DNA of 64,000 bases from positions 62,001 through 126,000 of the forward strand of contig NZ_AUMM01000003.1 in NCBI RefSeq assembly GCF_000430685.1, read 5' to 3'. The position numbers and the translations under genes are program-made. The notes beneath the pieces are model-generated. The model was given only the letters and a program-made list of their open reading frames with translations. It had not been told where the DNA came from and ran no database searches. Within the stretch, counting starts at the first letter, position 1. Every line of letters begins with the position of its first letter. This document shows positions 17,597 to 26,196 of this stretch, one piece after another. Source of the stretch: Tuberibacillus calidus DSM 17572 (GTDB lineage: Bacteria > Bacillota > Bacilli > Bacillales > Sporolactobacillaceae).

Positions 17597-18307
17597 ATGG
17601 CTGACAAAATATTGGTTGTTGATGATGAACCGTCAATCGTTACGCTTTTGGAGTTTAATCTTAAAAAATCGGGTTATGACGTCATCACCGCTACCGATGG
17701 GAAGATGGCCTTAGAAAAAGCGGAAATGGAGCATCCCGATCTCATTGTCCTTGACTTGATGCTACCGGAATTGGACGGCATGGAAGTCTGCCGAGCTCTG
17801 CGCATGCGGCGCATGATGGTGCCGATTCTTATGCTTACGGCACGAGACGAAGAATTTGATAAAATTCTCGGACTCGAGCTCGGTGCAGACGATTATATGA
17901 CAAAACCATTTAGTCCAAGGGAAGTGGTGGCGAGAGTGAAAGCCATTCTCCGCCGCACCAATATAAGTCAGAACAATAAAGAACAAGATGTCAATGACAA
18001 AATTGCCATCGGGGATTTGGAAATTTTCCCAAACCGCTATGAAGCTTTTTTTAAAGGAGAAAAATTGGTTCTCACCCCGAAAGAATTTGAACTGTTGGTG
18101 TATTTGGCCCGCCATAAGGGGCGTGTGCTTCCCCGCGAAAAATTGCTCGATGAAGTGTGGGATTATGATTTCGTTGGGGATACGCGAATTGTTGATGTCC
18201 ATGTCAGTCATTTACGGGAGAAAATTGAATCCAATACCCGTAAGCCGCAATATATAAAAACCATTCGCGGCTTCGGCTATAAACTGGAGGAGCCGGACAA
18301 ACCATGA
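17597..18307 (+). CDS. phoP: Response regulator, PhoP type (OmpR family)
   Basis: A 236-aa regulator. Receiver domain residues 1-120 with acidic pair D9/D10, phosphoacceptor D53 (LIVLDLMLPELDG) and the conserved lysine in MTKPFSPREVVARV. C-terminal winged helix (about 140-233) with LTPKEFELLVYLARHKGRVL and IRGFGYKLE. ATG at 17597 is better spaced from GGGG than ATG 17591. Its place after pstSCAB and before a histidine kinase argues for phosphate control; B. subtilis WalR is the close alternative. Confidence 0.88.
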   Translation: MADKILVVDDEPSIVTLLEFNLKKSGYDVITATDGKMALEKAEMEHPDLIVLDLMLPELDGMEVCRALRMRRMMVPILMLTARDEEFDKILGLELGADDYMTKPFSPREVVARVKAILRRTNISQNNKEQDVNDKIAIGDLEIFPNRYEAFFKGEKLVLTPKEFELLVYLARHKGRVLPREKLLDEVWDYDFVGDTRIVDVHVSHLREKIESNTRKPQYIKTIRGFGYKLEEPDKP

Positions 18308-19674
18308 AAAAATTCGAATGGCACATCAACGTCATCCTTGCCATGGCTTTGGCGGAGGGGGCTTGCCTATTTTTTTATTGGTTTTTAGCTTGGGTTGAGA
18401 ATGTCACAACCGCTGTCGTCGTGACCAGTGTGCTTCTCGTCCTATTTTCGGTCATCGCTTATCGATTTGTGCTTGGATTTACAAGACCGTGGGGCAAAGT
18501 CGTTTTTGCCATTAAAAGACTGGCTGACGGGGATTATACTTTTCGAACGAAACCGACCGAAGACCGTTTCGGCCTTTTGGTTCCTTATATTAATGAATTA
18601 GCGGACAAATTAGAGAAATCGAAACACACACTGGAACATCAAAAGGATCAACTTAATACACTTGTAGAAAATCTCGGAAGCCCTCTTGTTTTTATTGATA
18701 AAAACGGGAAAATTATCCATACCAATGATCTATTTATCCAAACGTTTCACATTTGCCATCTGTTTGCTCAGGATTTTAATGACTTAATGCCCTATGAAGA
18801 AATCAAACAGATCGTTGCGGAAACGTTTCAGACCCAACAGACGGTCCGCCGCCAAATTGTCCTGAATTTTTCCATTGAGAGGCGTCATTTCGATGTTTAT
18901 TCCGCCCCTATTTTACATGGATCGGGTAAAATAAGAGGTGTTGTGGCTGTCTTTCACGATATCACGGAACTGAAAAAACTGGAAAAAATGCGGCAAGATT
19001 TTGTTGCCAATGTCTCCCATGAGCTAAAAACGCCCGTCACGTCCATTAAAGGCTTTGCCGAGACGCTGCTTGAAGTCGGCGGGCAAGATGAACTTCAAGA
19101 AAAATTTTTACAAATTATTGCCACTGAAAGTGATCGCTTACAAAATCTCATTAACGATTTACTGGAGTTGTCGAAAATCGAACAAGTGGGCTTTAGGCTC
19201 GATTGGAAATCGGTTGATTTGCGAAAAATATTGGAGGAAACCAAGTTAGTTCTCAGTGAAAAGGCACAAAAGAAAGATATTCATATCAATATAAGTCTCT
19301 CTGGGGACACGGTCGTCGAAGCGGATCCCTATCGCGTTAAGCAGATCATGATGAATGTGATGAGTAATGCGTTGGACTATTCACCGCAAGGAAGTCGTGT
19401 TTTTGTGTCGCTTTGTGAAAAAGAGGATCGCGTTTTATTCACCGTGGCAGACAACGGCATTGGCATCGCCGAAGAAGAAATCCCGCGCATTTTTGAGCGC
19501 TTTTATCGCATCGATAAGGCACGCTCTAGGGAATCGGGCGGTACCGGCCTCGGACTTGCGATCGTCAAACACTTGGCTGAAGCCCTGCACGCGACGATCC
19601 AGGTAAAAAGCAAGAAAGGCCAAGGCACCACCTTTGAAATATCATTTCTAAAAAGAATTAACGAAGGTAATTGA
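18304..19674 (+). CDS. phoR: Sensor histidine kinase, PhoR type
   Basis: A 456-aa kinase. Two N-terminal membrane helices lie close together (about 8-55) with almost no external loop, then HAMP (about 58-110), a PAS domain (about 120-220) and the kinase core with H239 in VANVSHELKTPVTSIKGF. ATP-binding boxes: MNVMSNALDYSPQG, DNGIGIAEEEIPRIFERFYR and GGTGLGLAIVKHL. The start overlaps phoP by 4 bp. Unlike B. subtilis PhoR, no large extracellular domain is present, which suggests sensing through PstB or from within the membrane or cytosol. Confidence 0.88.
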   Translation: MKKFEWHINVILAMALAEGACLFFYWFLAWVENVTTAVVVTSVLLVLFSVIAYRFVLGFTRPWGKVVFAIKRLADGDYTFRTKPTEDRFGLLVPYINELADKLEKSKHTLEHQKDQLNTLVENLGSPLVFIDKNGKIIHTNDLFIQTFHICHLFAQDFNDLMPYEEIKQIVAETFQTQQTVRRQIVLNFSIERRHFDVYSAPILHGSGKIRGVVAVFHDITELKKLEKMRQDFVANVSHELKTPVTSIKGFAETLLEVGGQDELQEKFLQIIATESDRLQNLINDLLELSKIEQVGFRLDWKSVDLRKILEETKLVLSEKAQKKDIHINISLSGDTVVEADPYRVKQIMMNVMSNALDYSPQGSRVFVSLCEKEDRVLFTVADNGIGIAEEEIPRIFERFYRIDKARSRESGGTGLGLAIVKHLAEALHATIQVKSKKGQGTTFEISFLKRINEGN

Positions 19675-19791
19675 CTCGGTTATTCCATGGTGCAGGTACT
19701 TTCATATGTGCTTTAATCTAGATTACCTAAAATCGTCTGTTATTCATGAAAAATGACTAAGTGGGTTGGACCAATGTCTTATCTCGTAGAA

Positions 19792-19838
19792 AAATCCGAA
19801 ATCATTCAAAGATGTGATCTGAATGATTCGGATTTTTT
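19792..19838. terminator. Bidirectional terminator after phoR
   Basis: Stem AAATCCGAAATCATTCA/TGAATGATTCGGATTT with one bulged A, flanked by A4 and T6. It can also serve the convergent DUF3231 gene. Confidence 0.88.
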
Positions 19839-19871
19839 AATAATGGTTAGACCGTTATCAATTTCTTGCCA

Positions 19872-20888
19872 TTACACTTTTCTATTGAAGGTCTGAGGAG
19901 GTTGTTCGAACCAATTTTCCCTGATCGCCAAAAGGAGGCCAAATTCATAAAACTTTTTCATCCCATTGGATATTTTGTCCAATCGATTCACGATATCCGT
20001 TCTGACACTTGAAGTCATGGCTTGAGTGATCATGGCAAAACAGAAAATGCCTAGACAAGTATTCACAAAAAATAACATTAATTTATCGGAAAATGGAGAT
20101 TGCGCTGTATCTAAAAATTGATAGTCGCTAGAAGCGGAGATGGGGATATTTTCATGGTCAAGTACCTCTTTAAGGGATTTCAGCACTTTTTCGATCTCAT
20201 CCCTCCCTTTGCCGAAATGTTGTTTCAGTTCCTTATTCTTGGCTAATTTGCTGAAAGCGACAAAAACCATAACGGAAAACTGTGCTCTAAGTATAATCCT
20301 TGATAAATTAGCGATTTCTGGGGCATTTAATGGTCTTGAACCACCAAAAAAACCATTCAGATAGAGTAAATTATCAGCCAACTCCACATCGCTGTCGATG
20401 TTGACACGGGGTGGCATCAAATATACACCCAGCTCTTGCAAAAGGTGGACTATTTCATTTTGGATTTTCATCGCAAAGTCGATGTTTTTTTGAAAGTGCT
20501 CACGAATATGGTTTTTGGTACAGTCGGATAAAGCCATTGGGTAAGTACTCATAAACAAGTGGGTAATATCATAACAAAAATACAAATGAAAGGTATCAGA
20601 AAAAACTTTGTCGCAATCAACATTCACATCTTCATCAGTAAAACCAAGCGGTACTTTAAGGTGCTCCTGAACAAAAATCTCCTTAAGTCCATTTACATTT
20701 TTTTTAGATTGATCCAAAATCTTTTCTATGACTGACTTTATTCTGGAGTCTTCTGTAGTTGCAATAAAATATTCGGTTAGTCTTTGAGTCATACTGTTCA
20801 TTTGAAAAGATGACCAAAGATTAGAAACTTCATTGACGGTTAAATCTAAAAGATTGGATTTGTGATTTTTATGACGCATTTTTACCAC
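19872..20888 (-). CDS. DUF3231 family protein
   Basis: A 338-aa, mainly helical protein with the two-repeat layout of DUF3231: each half has a four-helix-bundle look, with conserved FGGSRPL near residue 181 between the halves. No signal peptide. DUF3231 proteins are widespread in spore-formers and distantly resemble CotF-type ferritin-like coat proteins; function is unproven. GGGGTGG lies before the start. Divergent from the rsgA leader transcript. Confidence 0.82.
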   Translation of the reverse strand: MVKMRHKNHKSNLLDLTVNEVSNLWSSFQMNSMTQRLTEYFIATTEDSRIKSVIEKILDQSKKNVNGLKEIFVQEHLKVPLGFTDEDVNVDCDKVFSDTFHLYFCYDITHLFMSTYPMALSDCTKNHIREHFQKNIDFAMKIQNEIVHLLQELGVYLMPPRVNIDSDVELADNLLYLNGFFGGSRPLNAPEIANLSRIILRAQFSVMVFVAFSKLAKNKELKQHFGKGRDEIEKVLKSLKEVLDHENIPISASSDYQFLDTAQSPFSDKLMLFFVNTCLGIFCFAMITQAMTSSVRTDIVNRLDKISNGMKKFYEFGLLLAIRENWFEQPPQTFNRKV

Positions 20889-20939
20889 CCCTTTTCAAAT
20901 AGTGTCGCCACTTTTACTGTTTTTTATGTGTTTAAAATG

Positions 20940-20968
20940 TTTACAAGACTCAATGAATGGTGTATGAT
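20940..20968 (+). promoter_or_regulatory. Sigma-A promoter of the leader/rsgA operon
   Basis: TTTACA (20940-20945), 17-bp spacer, TATGAT (20963-20968). Transcription should begin near 20975, 28 bp before the leader peptide. Confidence 0.8.
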
Positions 20969-21002
20969 ATCTATACAAAATTTAGAAAGTGAGGGATGTA
21001 CT

Positions 21003-21068
21003 ATGGAAAAATTTAATGCTTTTAAGTCACTGATTGTCATAGTACAGCCCTATTCTTTTCGAGTCTAA
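21003..21068 (+). CDS. Putative regulatory leader peptide, 21 aa
   Basis: ATG at 21003 follows GTGAGGGATG. The 21-residue product starts MEKFNAFKSLIVIV and ends QPYSFRV, hydrophobic in the middle and basic at the end. Codons 14-18 form the 5' arm of a 12-bp hairpin, and a terminator follows before the real gene start. This is the arrangement of ribosome-stalling leader peptides that control antibiotic-response genes. The peptide is inferred; no homologue is known to me. Confidence 0.65.
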   Translation: MEKFNAFKSLIVIVQPYSFRV

Positions 21069-21164
21069 ATTAACTTCATGATCCTTTGGACGAGTGGAGT
21101 AGGGCTGTCATGTAGAGGCCTTATTTTTGTTTAAAAGGGGTCTTTATGGCTCCTTTTTTATTTC
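21044..21164 (+). promoter_or_regulatory. Attenuator: competing hairpins and intrinsic terminator
   Basis: Arm 1 ACAGCCCTATTC (21044-21055, inside the leader ORF) pairs with arm 2 GAGTAGGGCTGT (21097-21108). Downstream AAAAGGGGTC/GGCTCCTTTT (21133-21142, 21148-21157; 10 bp with two G-T pairs, 5-nt loop) followed by TTATTTC is a terminator. AGAGGCCTT (21114-21122) could instead pair with AAGGGGTCT (21135-21143), masking the terminator's 5' arm. Confidence 0.65.
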
Positions 21165-21190
21165 AAACCATCGTCTGGAGGAATAGAAAA

Positions 21191-22270
21191 TTGACAACGT
21201 TATTTGAATTAGGTTGGAAACCTTGTTTTGAAGAATCTTTTGAGCAGTTTAAGAAGGCATTTACATCAAACGCCAATGAGCTTTGTGCCGGCCGTATATC
21301 AATTGAGCATAAAGGCATTTACCGCATACTCAGTGAACATGGCGAGTTACTCGGGAAAATGTCAGGAAAGTTGCTGGCCAAGTCCGAAGCGGGAGTACGG
21401 CCGGCGGTCGGGGATTGGGTAGTGATGTCGGCGCGGCTCAACGAACGGCAAGCGACAATCCATGACATTTTGCCGCGGTTCAGCAAGTTTTCCCGAAAAG
21501 AAGCGGGCACTGACCATGGGGAGCAAATCGTCTGCGCCAATATCGATATTGTCTTCCTTGTTATGTCTCTTAACCGGGATTTTAATTTAAGACGTTTGGA
21601 AAGATATCTCATCACCGCATGGGACAGCGGTGCCAATCCTATCATTGTTCTTACGAAAGCGGATTTGTGTGAAGACATCGATGAAAAAATGAAAGCGGTT
21701 GAACACGTCGCTTTTGGTGTACCTACTTATGCCGTTAGCGCCGCAACCGGTCAAGGCATTGACGAACTGAGACAGCTGATTAAACCTGGTGAGACAGCGG
21801 CATTGCTTGGATCTTCCGGTGTCGGCAAGTCGACGCTTATAAACTGTATATATGGTGAAAACATCTTAGAAACCGGCGCCATCCGCGAAGACGATGACAG
21901 AGGGCGCCATACAACCACCCATAGAGAGTTGATCGTATTAAAAACAGGCGGGATCGTAATTGATACGCCCGGCATGCGTGAACTTTCCTTATGGGATGTG
22001 GCAGACAGCTTGGCACAAGGCTTTGAGGATGTGGAAACGTTAGCCTTGAACTGTAAATTCCGCGATTGCAGCCATAGCGGCGAGCCAGGGTGCGCGGTCA
22101 AAGAAGCGATCGAAAACGGCAACCTTTCGCCTGAAAGATTCCAAAGCTATGTAAAACTGCAAAAAGAGTTGGCCTATTTCGAACGCAAAAGCAGTAAGAA
22201 AGCGCAATCCGAGGAAAAGAAAAAATGGAAAGCGTCCAACAAGCTAGCTAGACAAAGAAGTAAGAGATAA
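21191..22270 (+). CDS. rsgA: RsgA-type ribosome small-subunit GTPase (paralogue)
   Basis: A 359-aa circularly permuted GTPase that acts on 30S subunits. OB-fold about 40-105, then G4 VLTKADL, G1 GSSGVGKSTLIN, G3 DTPGMREL, and C-terminal zinc knuckle CKFRDCSHSGEPGC. The basic tail (KKKWKASNKLARQRSKR) suits rRNA contact. TTG at 21191 has TGGAGG 9 bp upstream. The frame opens at 21146, but that ATG lies in the terminator loop. It has the longer N terminus (LFELGWKPCFEESFEQF) seen in second RsgA copies of bacilli, so the housekeeping gene may be elsewhere. Confidence 0.9.
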   Translation: MTTLFELGWKPCFEESFEQFKKAFTSNANELCAGRISIEHKGIYRILSEHGELLGKMSGKLLAKSEAGVRPAVGDWVVMSARLNERQATIHDILPRFSKFSRKEAGTDHGEQIVCANIDIVFLVMSLNRDFNLRRLERYLITAWDSGANPIIVLTKADLCEDIDEKMKAVEHVAFGVPTYAVSAATGQGIDELRQLIKPGETAALLGSSGVGKSTLINCIYGENILETGAIREDDDRGRHTTTHRELIVLKTGGIVIDTPGMRELSLWDVADSLAQGFEDVETLALNCKFRDCSHSGEPGCAVKEAIENGNLSPERFQSYVKLQKELAYFERKSSKKAQSEEKKKWKASNKLARQRSKR

Positions 22271-22272
22271 AA

Positions 22273-23244
22273 ATGTTTAAAGCGGGTGATCATGTGAAAG
22301 GGAGAGCACCTATTGATTTAGGCCATAACATATTTCTGATTGATGGTTTTGATTTGGGAATGCCGTCCCGAACGGGGAGCTATATTATCGATGAAGAAGT
22401 ATTGACGATGATAGAAACGGGACCGAGCCGCTCGGTTCCATACATAAAAGAAGGATTAAAAGCTTTAGGAAAAAAACTTGAAGATGTCCAATACATCATC
22501 GTGACCCATATCCATCTCGATCACGCGGGAGGGGCCGGCCTTTTGGTACAAGAATGTCCGAACGCCAAAGTCATCGTTCACCCCCGTGGATACAGGCATT
22601 TGCTGAATCCGGAAAAGCTGATCGCTGGGGCGAAAGCGGTCTATGGTCAAGCTTTTGATGAATTGTTCGCTCCGATTGTGCCGATCCCGGAAGACCGTTT
22701 GATCGTGATGGAAGATGGTGGAACGCTAAAAATTGCCGACAACAGAATCTTGCATTTCTATGACACGCCGGGGCATGCCAAACACCATTTCAGTATTTAT
22801 GACCCTGCTTCCAAAGGGATATTTACGGGAGATACCGTTGGTGTGCGTTATGATGGATTAGAAAACTTTGGAGGAGATGTGTATTTACCGTCAACATCGC
22901 CGAACCAATTTGATCCGGAGGCGATGCTTTCTTCCATTGAAAAAGTAAGGAACCTGGGCGTTGAGAGGATCTATTACGGCCACTTTGGCGTGTCGGATCA
23001 TCCTGCCGAAGCGCTCGCTGAAGTCGCTCACTGGATTCCTAGATTTGTGGAAATGGCGCAAAAAACATCCGCAACAGATCCTTTTAAATTAAGTCAGGCA
23101 TTGGCCGATATGGTGATAAAGGAAATTTCTAAAACAAGAACAATTCCGGAAAATCACGATTTTTATAAAATCGTCCAATTAGATATGCAGGTCAGCGCTA
23201 TGGGGCTCATCGATTATTTAGCAAAACAAAAGATCAATAAGTAA
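22273..23244 (+). CDS. MBL-fold metallohydrolase
   Basis: A 323-aa metallo-beta-lactamase-fold enzyme. Metal motif HIHLDHAGG (about residue 78), then HPRGYRHL, GHAKHHFSI, FTGDTVGV and YYGHFG supply the remaining His/Asp ligands. Substrate unknown. The start is 2 bp after the rsgA stop, so the two are translationally coupled and share the attenuator upstream. Confidence 0.85.
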   Translation: MFKAGDHVKGRAPIDLGHNIFLIDGFDLGMPSRTGSYIIDEEVLTMIETGPSRSVPYIKEGLKALGKKLEDVQYIIVTHIHLDHAGGAGLLVQECPNAKVIVHPRGYRHLLNPEKLIAGAKAVYGQAFDELFAPIVPIPEDRLIVMEDGGTLKIADNRILHFYDTPGHAKHHFSIYDPASKGIFTGDTVGVRYDGLENFGGDVYLPSTSPNQFDPEAMLSSIEKVRNLGVERIYYGHFGVSDHPAEALAEVAHWIPRFVEMAQKTSATDPFKLSQALADMVIKEISKTRTIPENHDFYKIVQLDMQVSAMGLIDYLAKQKINK

Positions 23245-23249
23245 TTTTT

Positions 23250-23282
23250 GACACCAAAATCCCGATGGAGGGTTTTGGTGTC
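23250..23282 (+). terminator. Terminator of the rsgA-MBL operon
   Basis: GACACCAAAA/TTTTGGTGTC with an extended CCC/GGG inner stem. The T tail is short (CGTTTC). Confidence 0.75.
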
Positions 23283-23346
23283 GTTTCATTTGGAATCATT
23301 CGTGGTACTCTACAACACAAAATTGAATGAACACAAAAGAATGAAT

Positions 23347-23925
23347 TTAAGTGAGCGATACGTGGCTCACTTTTATTTTTGGCCATGTTTTCTTCCAATT
23401 TTTCTTCATCAATCGCTGTTCGTAAATAGACGCTAGTGATTTATCTTTTATAAATTGAGGCGATGGTTTCACTTCCATTTGAATGACGTCTTGTATCCCT
23501 AGAGGTGCGGTAAGGATGACGCGGTCATTGACGTCCAACTTAACGCCCAATGCCGTTGCCGTTTCTGGAAATTTAGAAATAGCATCTACAGATGATGTAT
23601 AAGGAGCAATATGATTAACGGCATGCATGCGCGCTTCATTTTTTACAGACCACGGGAGATGGGGGAGCAAACTTCTCAATTTCTCTTCATACCGCTTTTC
23701 TTGATGTTCATCGGGGTGTTCCGGATCAAAATAGATGACGTCGATATCAGACAATTCTGTTCTTTGTTTAAAGCCATGCAACGTATCCCAGATTTTAGCT
23801 CGCACAAAACCCGCGCATATCCACCAATCGGGTAAATTCAAAGATTTTGCCGCTTTTAAAATATCCATCATCCATGTATCGGCTTCGATTAAACGGATGA
23901 TATCTTTTTCGGAATGTATGGTCAT
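23347..23925 (-). CDS. Nucleotidyltransferase-fold protein (NTP_transf_6 / DUF925)
   Basis: A 192-aa protein with CAGFVRAKIWDTLHG followed by ELSDIDVIYFDP, the Gx..R and DxD features of the NTP_transf_6 family, and NEARMHAVNH. A nucleotidyl-transfer activity is inferred from the fold; no substrate is known. ATG at 23925 is preceded by AAGGGGG. Single gene convergent with the MBL gene. Confidence 0.8.
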   Translation of the reverse strand: MTIHSEKDIIRLIEADTWMMDILKAAKSLNLPDWWICAGFVRAKIWDTLHGFKQRTELSDIDVIYFDPEHPDEHQEKRYEEKLRSLLPHLPWSVKNEARMHAVNHIAPYTSSVDAISKFPETATALGVKLDVNDRVILTAPLGIQDVIQMEVKPSPQFIKDKSLASIYEQRLMKKNWKKTWPKIKVSHVSLT

Positions 23926-24057
23926 AAATGGGCGACCCCCTTCATATTTGTGTAGAACGTTTGTTCTATTATATCATTAATGATGGCGATAAAACTATTT
24001 ATAATTGGTCATATTGGGGCGGTGCGGTGTAGGATAAAGAAAAATGGAGAAGGAGTT

Positions 24058-24708
24058 ATGATTGTGAATAAAGAAGACTTATTGGAAGCGGCCCGCGCGT
24101 TTGTAAAGGATGAGCTGGGGCACGACAGCAGCGGCCATGATTATTGGCATGCGCATCGGGTTTCTGAACTGGCGGGAAGAATTGCGGCAATCGAATCCGC
24201 GGATGTTTTTGTCTGCCGGCTAACTGGCCTCCTGCATGATATCGCCGATGAAAAGTTGAATGAATCTGAAGAGGCCGGCCTTCAAAAAGTAGAGTATTTG
24301 CTTAAACACCACATGGTTGATGACAAAACGATAAATGTAGTATTGGAAATCATCCAAACGATGTCGTTTAAAGGCGGCGGTATGCCACCTGTTAGAACTT
24401 TAGAAGGCAAAATCGTTCAAGATGCCGATCGGTTGGATGCCATAGGTGCCATTGGTATTGCTCGCGCTTTTGCCTATTCAGGAAAGGCGGGGCAGCTCAT
24501 CCATGACCCAGAAATAAAACCTCGGGAACACATTGAAAAGGAGAACTATAGGAAAGGCAAAAACACAGCTATCAATCATTTTTATGAAAAATTGCTGAAA
24601 CTTAAAGACATGATGAATACGAAAACGGCAAGAGATTTAGCTGAAAAGCGGCATCGCTTTATGTGTGAATTCCTCGAGCATTTTTACGATGAATGGGAAA
24701 TGAAATAG
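24058..24708 (+). CDS. HD-domain phosphohydrolase
   Basis: A 216-aa protein with the HD metal motif: HDYWHAHRV (about 22-30), then LLHDIADEKLNE (about 61-72), and QDADRLDAIGAIGIARAF carrying the last Asp. It resembles YedJ/YpgQ-type nucleotide phosphohydrolases. ATG at 24058 follows GAAGGAG; the frame opened further upstream lacks a site. Probably hydrolyses a (d)NTP, but the substrate is inferred. Confidence 0.85.
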   Translation: MIVNKEDLLEAARAFVKDELGHDSSGHDYWHAHRVSELAGRIAAIESADVFVCRLTGLLHDIADEKLNESEEAGLQKVEYLLKHHMVDDKTINVVLEIIQTMSFKGGGMPPVRTLEGKIVQDADRLDAIGAIGIARAFAYSGKAGQLIHDPEIKPREHIEKENYRKGKNTAINHFYEKLLKLKDMMNTKTARDLAEKRHRFMCEFLEHFYDEWEMK

Positions 24709-24720
24709 TTGATGTAACCA

Positions 24721-24749
24721 AGCCGGCGAAGCGACTTCGCCGGTTTTTA
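24721..24749 (+). terminator. Terminator after HD gene
   Basis: CCGGCGAAG/CTTCGCCGG with a 3-nt loop and TTTTTAATT. Confidence 0.9.
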
Positions 24750-24881
24750 ATTAAAAAAATTTTTATATCATAAAATGAAAAAAATGTCTATATTTGTAGT
24801 CAATAATTTTCGAATAAATTATAAAATATGTTTGACAAAATTGTGACGGTTATGTGATAATTTAGAAAAGGGGTGCTGAAC

Positions 24882-25154
24882 ATGAACGAAAACGCCAAAA
24901 TGACGAACATGTTATTCAAGTTTTCTCATGCTTTTCTGATCATCGGTATTGTTATTGTTTTTGTAAGCGTTATTTTAATCGGTTGGAACTTTAACAGCAT
25001 GGCTCTTTTAACAGGATTTGGCTTTATTTTAGGCAGTGTGTTTCTATATTTTATAACTGGAGCGCTGGTTGCCATTTTTTCCTATGAAACGAATTTGAAA
25101 CTCGTTCAACATCGACTTAAAAATACAAATAAAGTTTACACGCTTTGGAAATAA
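24882..25154 (+). CDS. Small two-helix membrane protein, unknown
   Basis: A 90-aa protein with two hydrophobic helices (about 15-35 and 43-65) and a charged C-terminal tail (SYETNLKLVQHRLKNTNKVY). AAAAGGGG lies 8 bp before the ATG at 24882. Flanked by terminators, so monocistronic. The region upstream is AT-rich. Confidence 0.6.
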   Translation: MNENAKMTNMLFKFSHAFLIIGIVIVFVSVILIGWNFNSMALLTGFGFILGSVFLYFITGALVAIFSYETNLKLVQHRLKNTNKVYTLWK

Positions 25155-25167
25155 TTCATCATCCGCG

Positions 25168-25203
25168 AAGTCTTTCTTGAATTTGAAGAAAGACTTTTTT
25201 TTA
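25168..25203 (+). terminator. Terminator
   Basis: AAGTCTTTCTT pairs with GAAGAAAGACTT; T8 tail. Confidence 0.9.
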
Positions 25204-25238
25204 TATGCGTACCGGCTTGGTAAGAAATCGCGCTGTAA

Positions 25239-25340
25239 AACATCGAAAAATGGATCTCTACGATCGGCCTGTATATCGTCGTTTTCTATATTCCTGCTTT
25301 ATACATTTATGTTACGGCGGCCAATAAAATAAAAAAATAA
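25239..25340 (+). pseudogene. Possible C-terminal remnant of a membrane protein
   Basis: A 33-codon open frame that starts right after a stop, has no start codon or ribosome site, and encodes a hydrophobic helix (STIGLYIVVFYIPALYIYVT) followed by AANKIKK and TAA. It reads like the end of a membrane protein whose front has been lost. Low certainty because it is short. Confidence 0.3.
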
Positions 25341-25410
25341 TGCAACCAAAAACTAAATGTGGTATAGTTAAGAGGAAAAACAGAAGAAAAAATCCGTACG
25401 AACGTACGGG

Positions 25411-25445
25411 AGAGGTTTCTAGAACAACCCTCTATAAAAAACTAG
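25411..25445 (+). ncRNA. preQ1-I riboswitch aptamer
   Basis: AGAGGTTTCTAGAACAACCC followed by TCTATAAAAAACTAG is the compact preQ1-I aptamer: stem GAGGG-like pairing, ACAACCCTC loop and the A-rich tail. It precedes queCDEF, the preQ1 synthesis genes. A CCGTACG/CGTACGG palindrome lies directly upstream (25394-25409). Confidence 0.92.
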
Positions 25446-25449
25446 GGAT

Positions 25450-25478
25450 GGCTATATCCTTGGGGGTATAGTCTTTTT
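25450..25478 (+). terminator. Expression-platform terminator of the preQ1 riboswitch
   Basis: GGCTATA/TATAGTC stem (one G-T pair) followed by TTTTTGTTTT, starting 5 nt after the aptamer. preQ1 binding should favour it, so queCDEF are shut off by their product. Confidence 0.8.
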
Positions 25479-25530
25479 GTTTTAGAATGCCTCTTCTTCT
25501 GAAAAAAAACGGAAGGGAGTGCAAAGAAAA

Positions 25531-26196
25531 ATGAAAATGGAAAAAGCGGTAGTCGTCTTTAGCGGCGGCCAGGATAGCACGACATGTTTATTTTGGGCGC
25601 TAAAGCAATTTGCGGAAGTAGAAGCGGTGACGTTTGATTACGGCCAGCGCCATCGCTTGGAGATTGAAGTGGCGTCCGCGATTGCCAAGGAGCTTCATGT
25701 TCCTCACACGGTGCTCGATATGTCGCTATTGAATCAATTAGCGCCAAACGCCTTGACAAGAAGCGAGATCGCCGTTGAACAAAAGGAGGGGCAATTGCCG
25801 ACGACGTTTGTCGATGGGCGAAATTTATTGTTTTTGTCGTTTGCCGCGGTGCTCGCAAAGCAAAAAGGTGCGCGCCATCTTGTCACAGGCGTATGTGAAA
25901 CGGATTTCAGCGGCTATCCAGATTGCCGCGATATATTTATTAAATCATTAAACGTAACATTGAATTTAGCGATGGATAACCAATTTGTTATCCATACGCC
26001 ATTAATGTGGCTGACAAAAGCTGAGACGTGGAAGCTCGCCGATGAGCTTGGCGCGTTTGAATTTGTGCGAACAAAAACGTTAACTTGTTATAACGGGATC
26101 ATCGCTCGCGGCTGCGGGGAATGTCCAGCTTGCGTGTTGCGAAGACGAGGGCTTGAAGAGTATATGAAAGAAAAGGAAGGGATAACTCAATTATGA
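25531..26196 (+). CDS. queC: 7-cyano-7-deazaguanine synthase QueC
   Basis: A 221-aa ATP-dependent enzyme converting CDG to preQ0. N-terminal PP-loop SGGQDSTTC (residues 10-18). Zinc site built from C-terminal cysteines in [22 protein letters not shown] at 25531 is preceded by GGAAGGGAG; a GTG at 25519 falls inside the ribosome site. First gene of queCDEF, under the preQ1 riboswitch. Confidence 0.96.
   Translation: MKMEKAVVVFSGGQDSTTCLFWALKQFAEVEAVTFDYGQRHRLEIEVASAIAKELHVPHTVLDMSLLNQLAPNALTRSEIAVEQKEGQLPTTFVDGRNLLFLSFAAVLAKQKGARHLVTGVCETDFSGYPDCRDIFIKSLNVTLNLAMDNQFVIHTPLMWLTKAETWKLADELGAFEFVRTKTLTCYNGIIARGCGECPACVLRRRGLEEYMKEKEGITQL

Noticed and set aside
21146-21190. ATG at 21146 as the start of the RsgA paralogue
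   Set aside because: It falls in the loop of the terminator hairpin and lacks a ribosome site; the TTG at 21191 follows TGGAGG at 9 bp.
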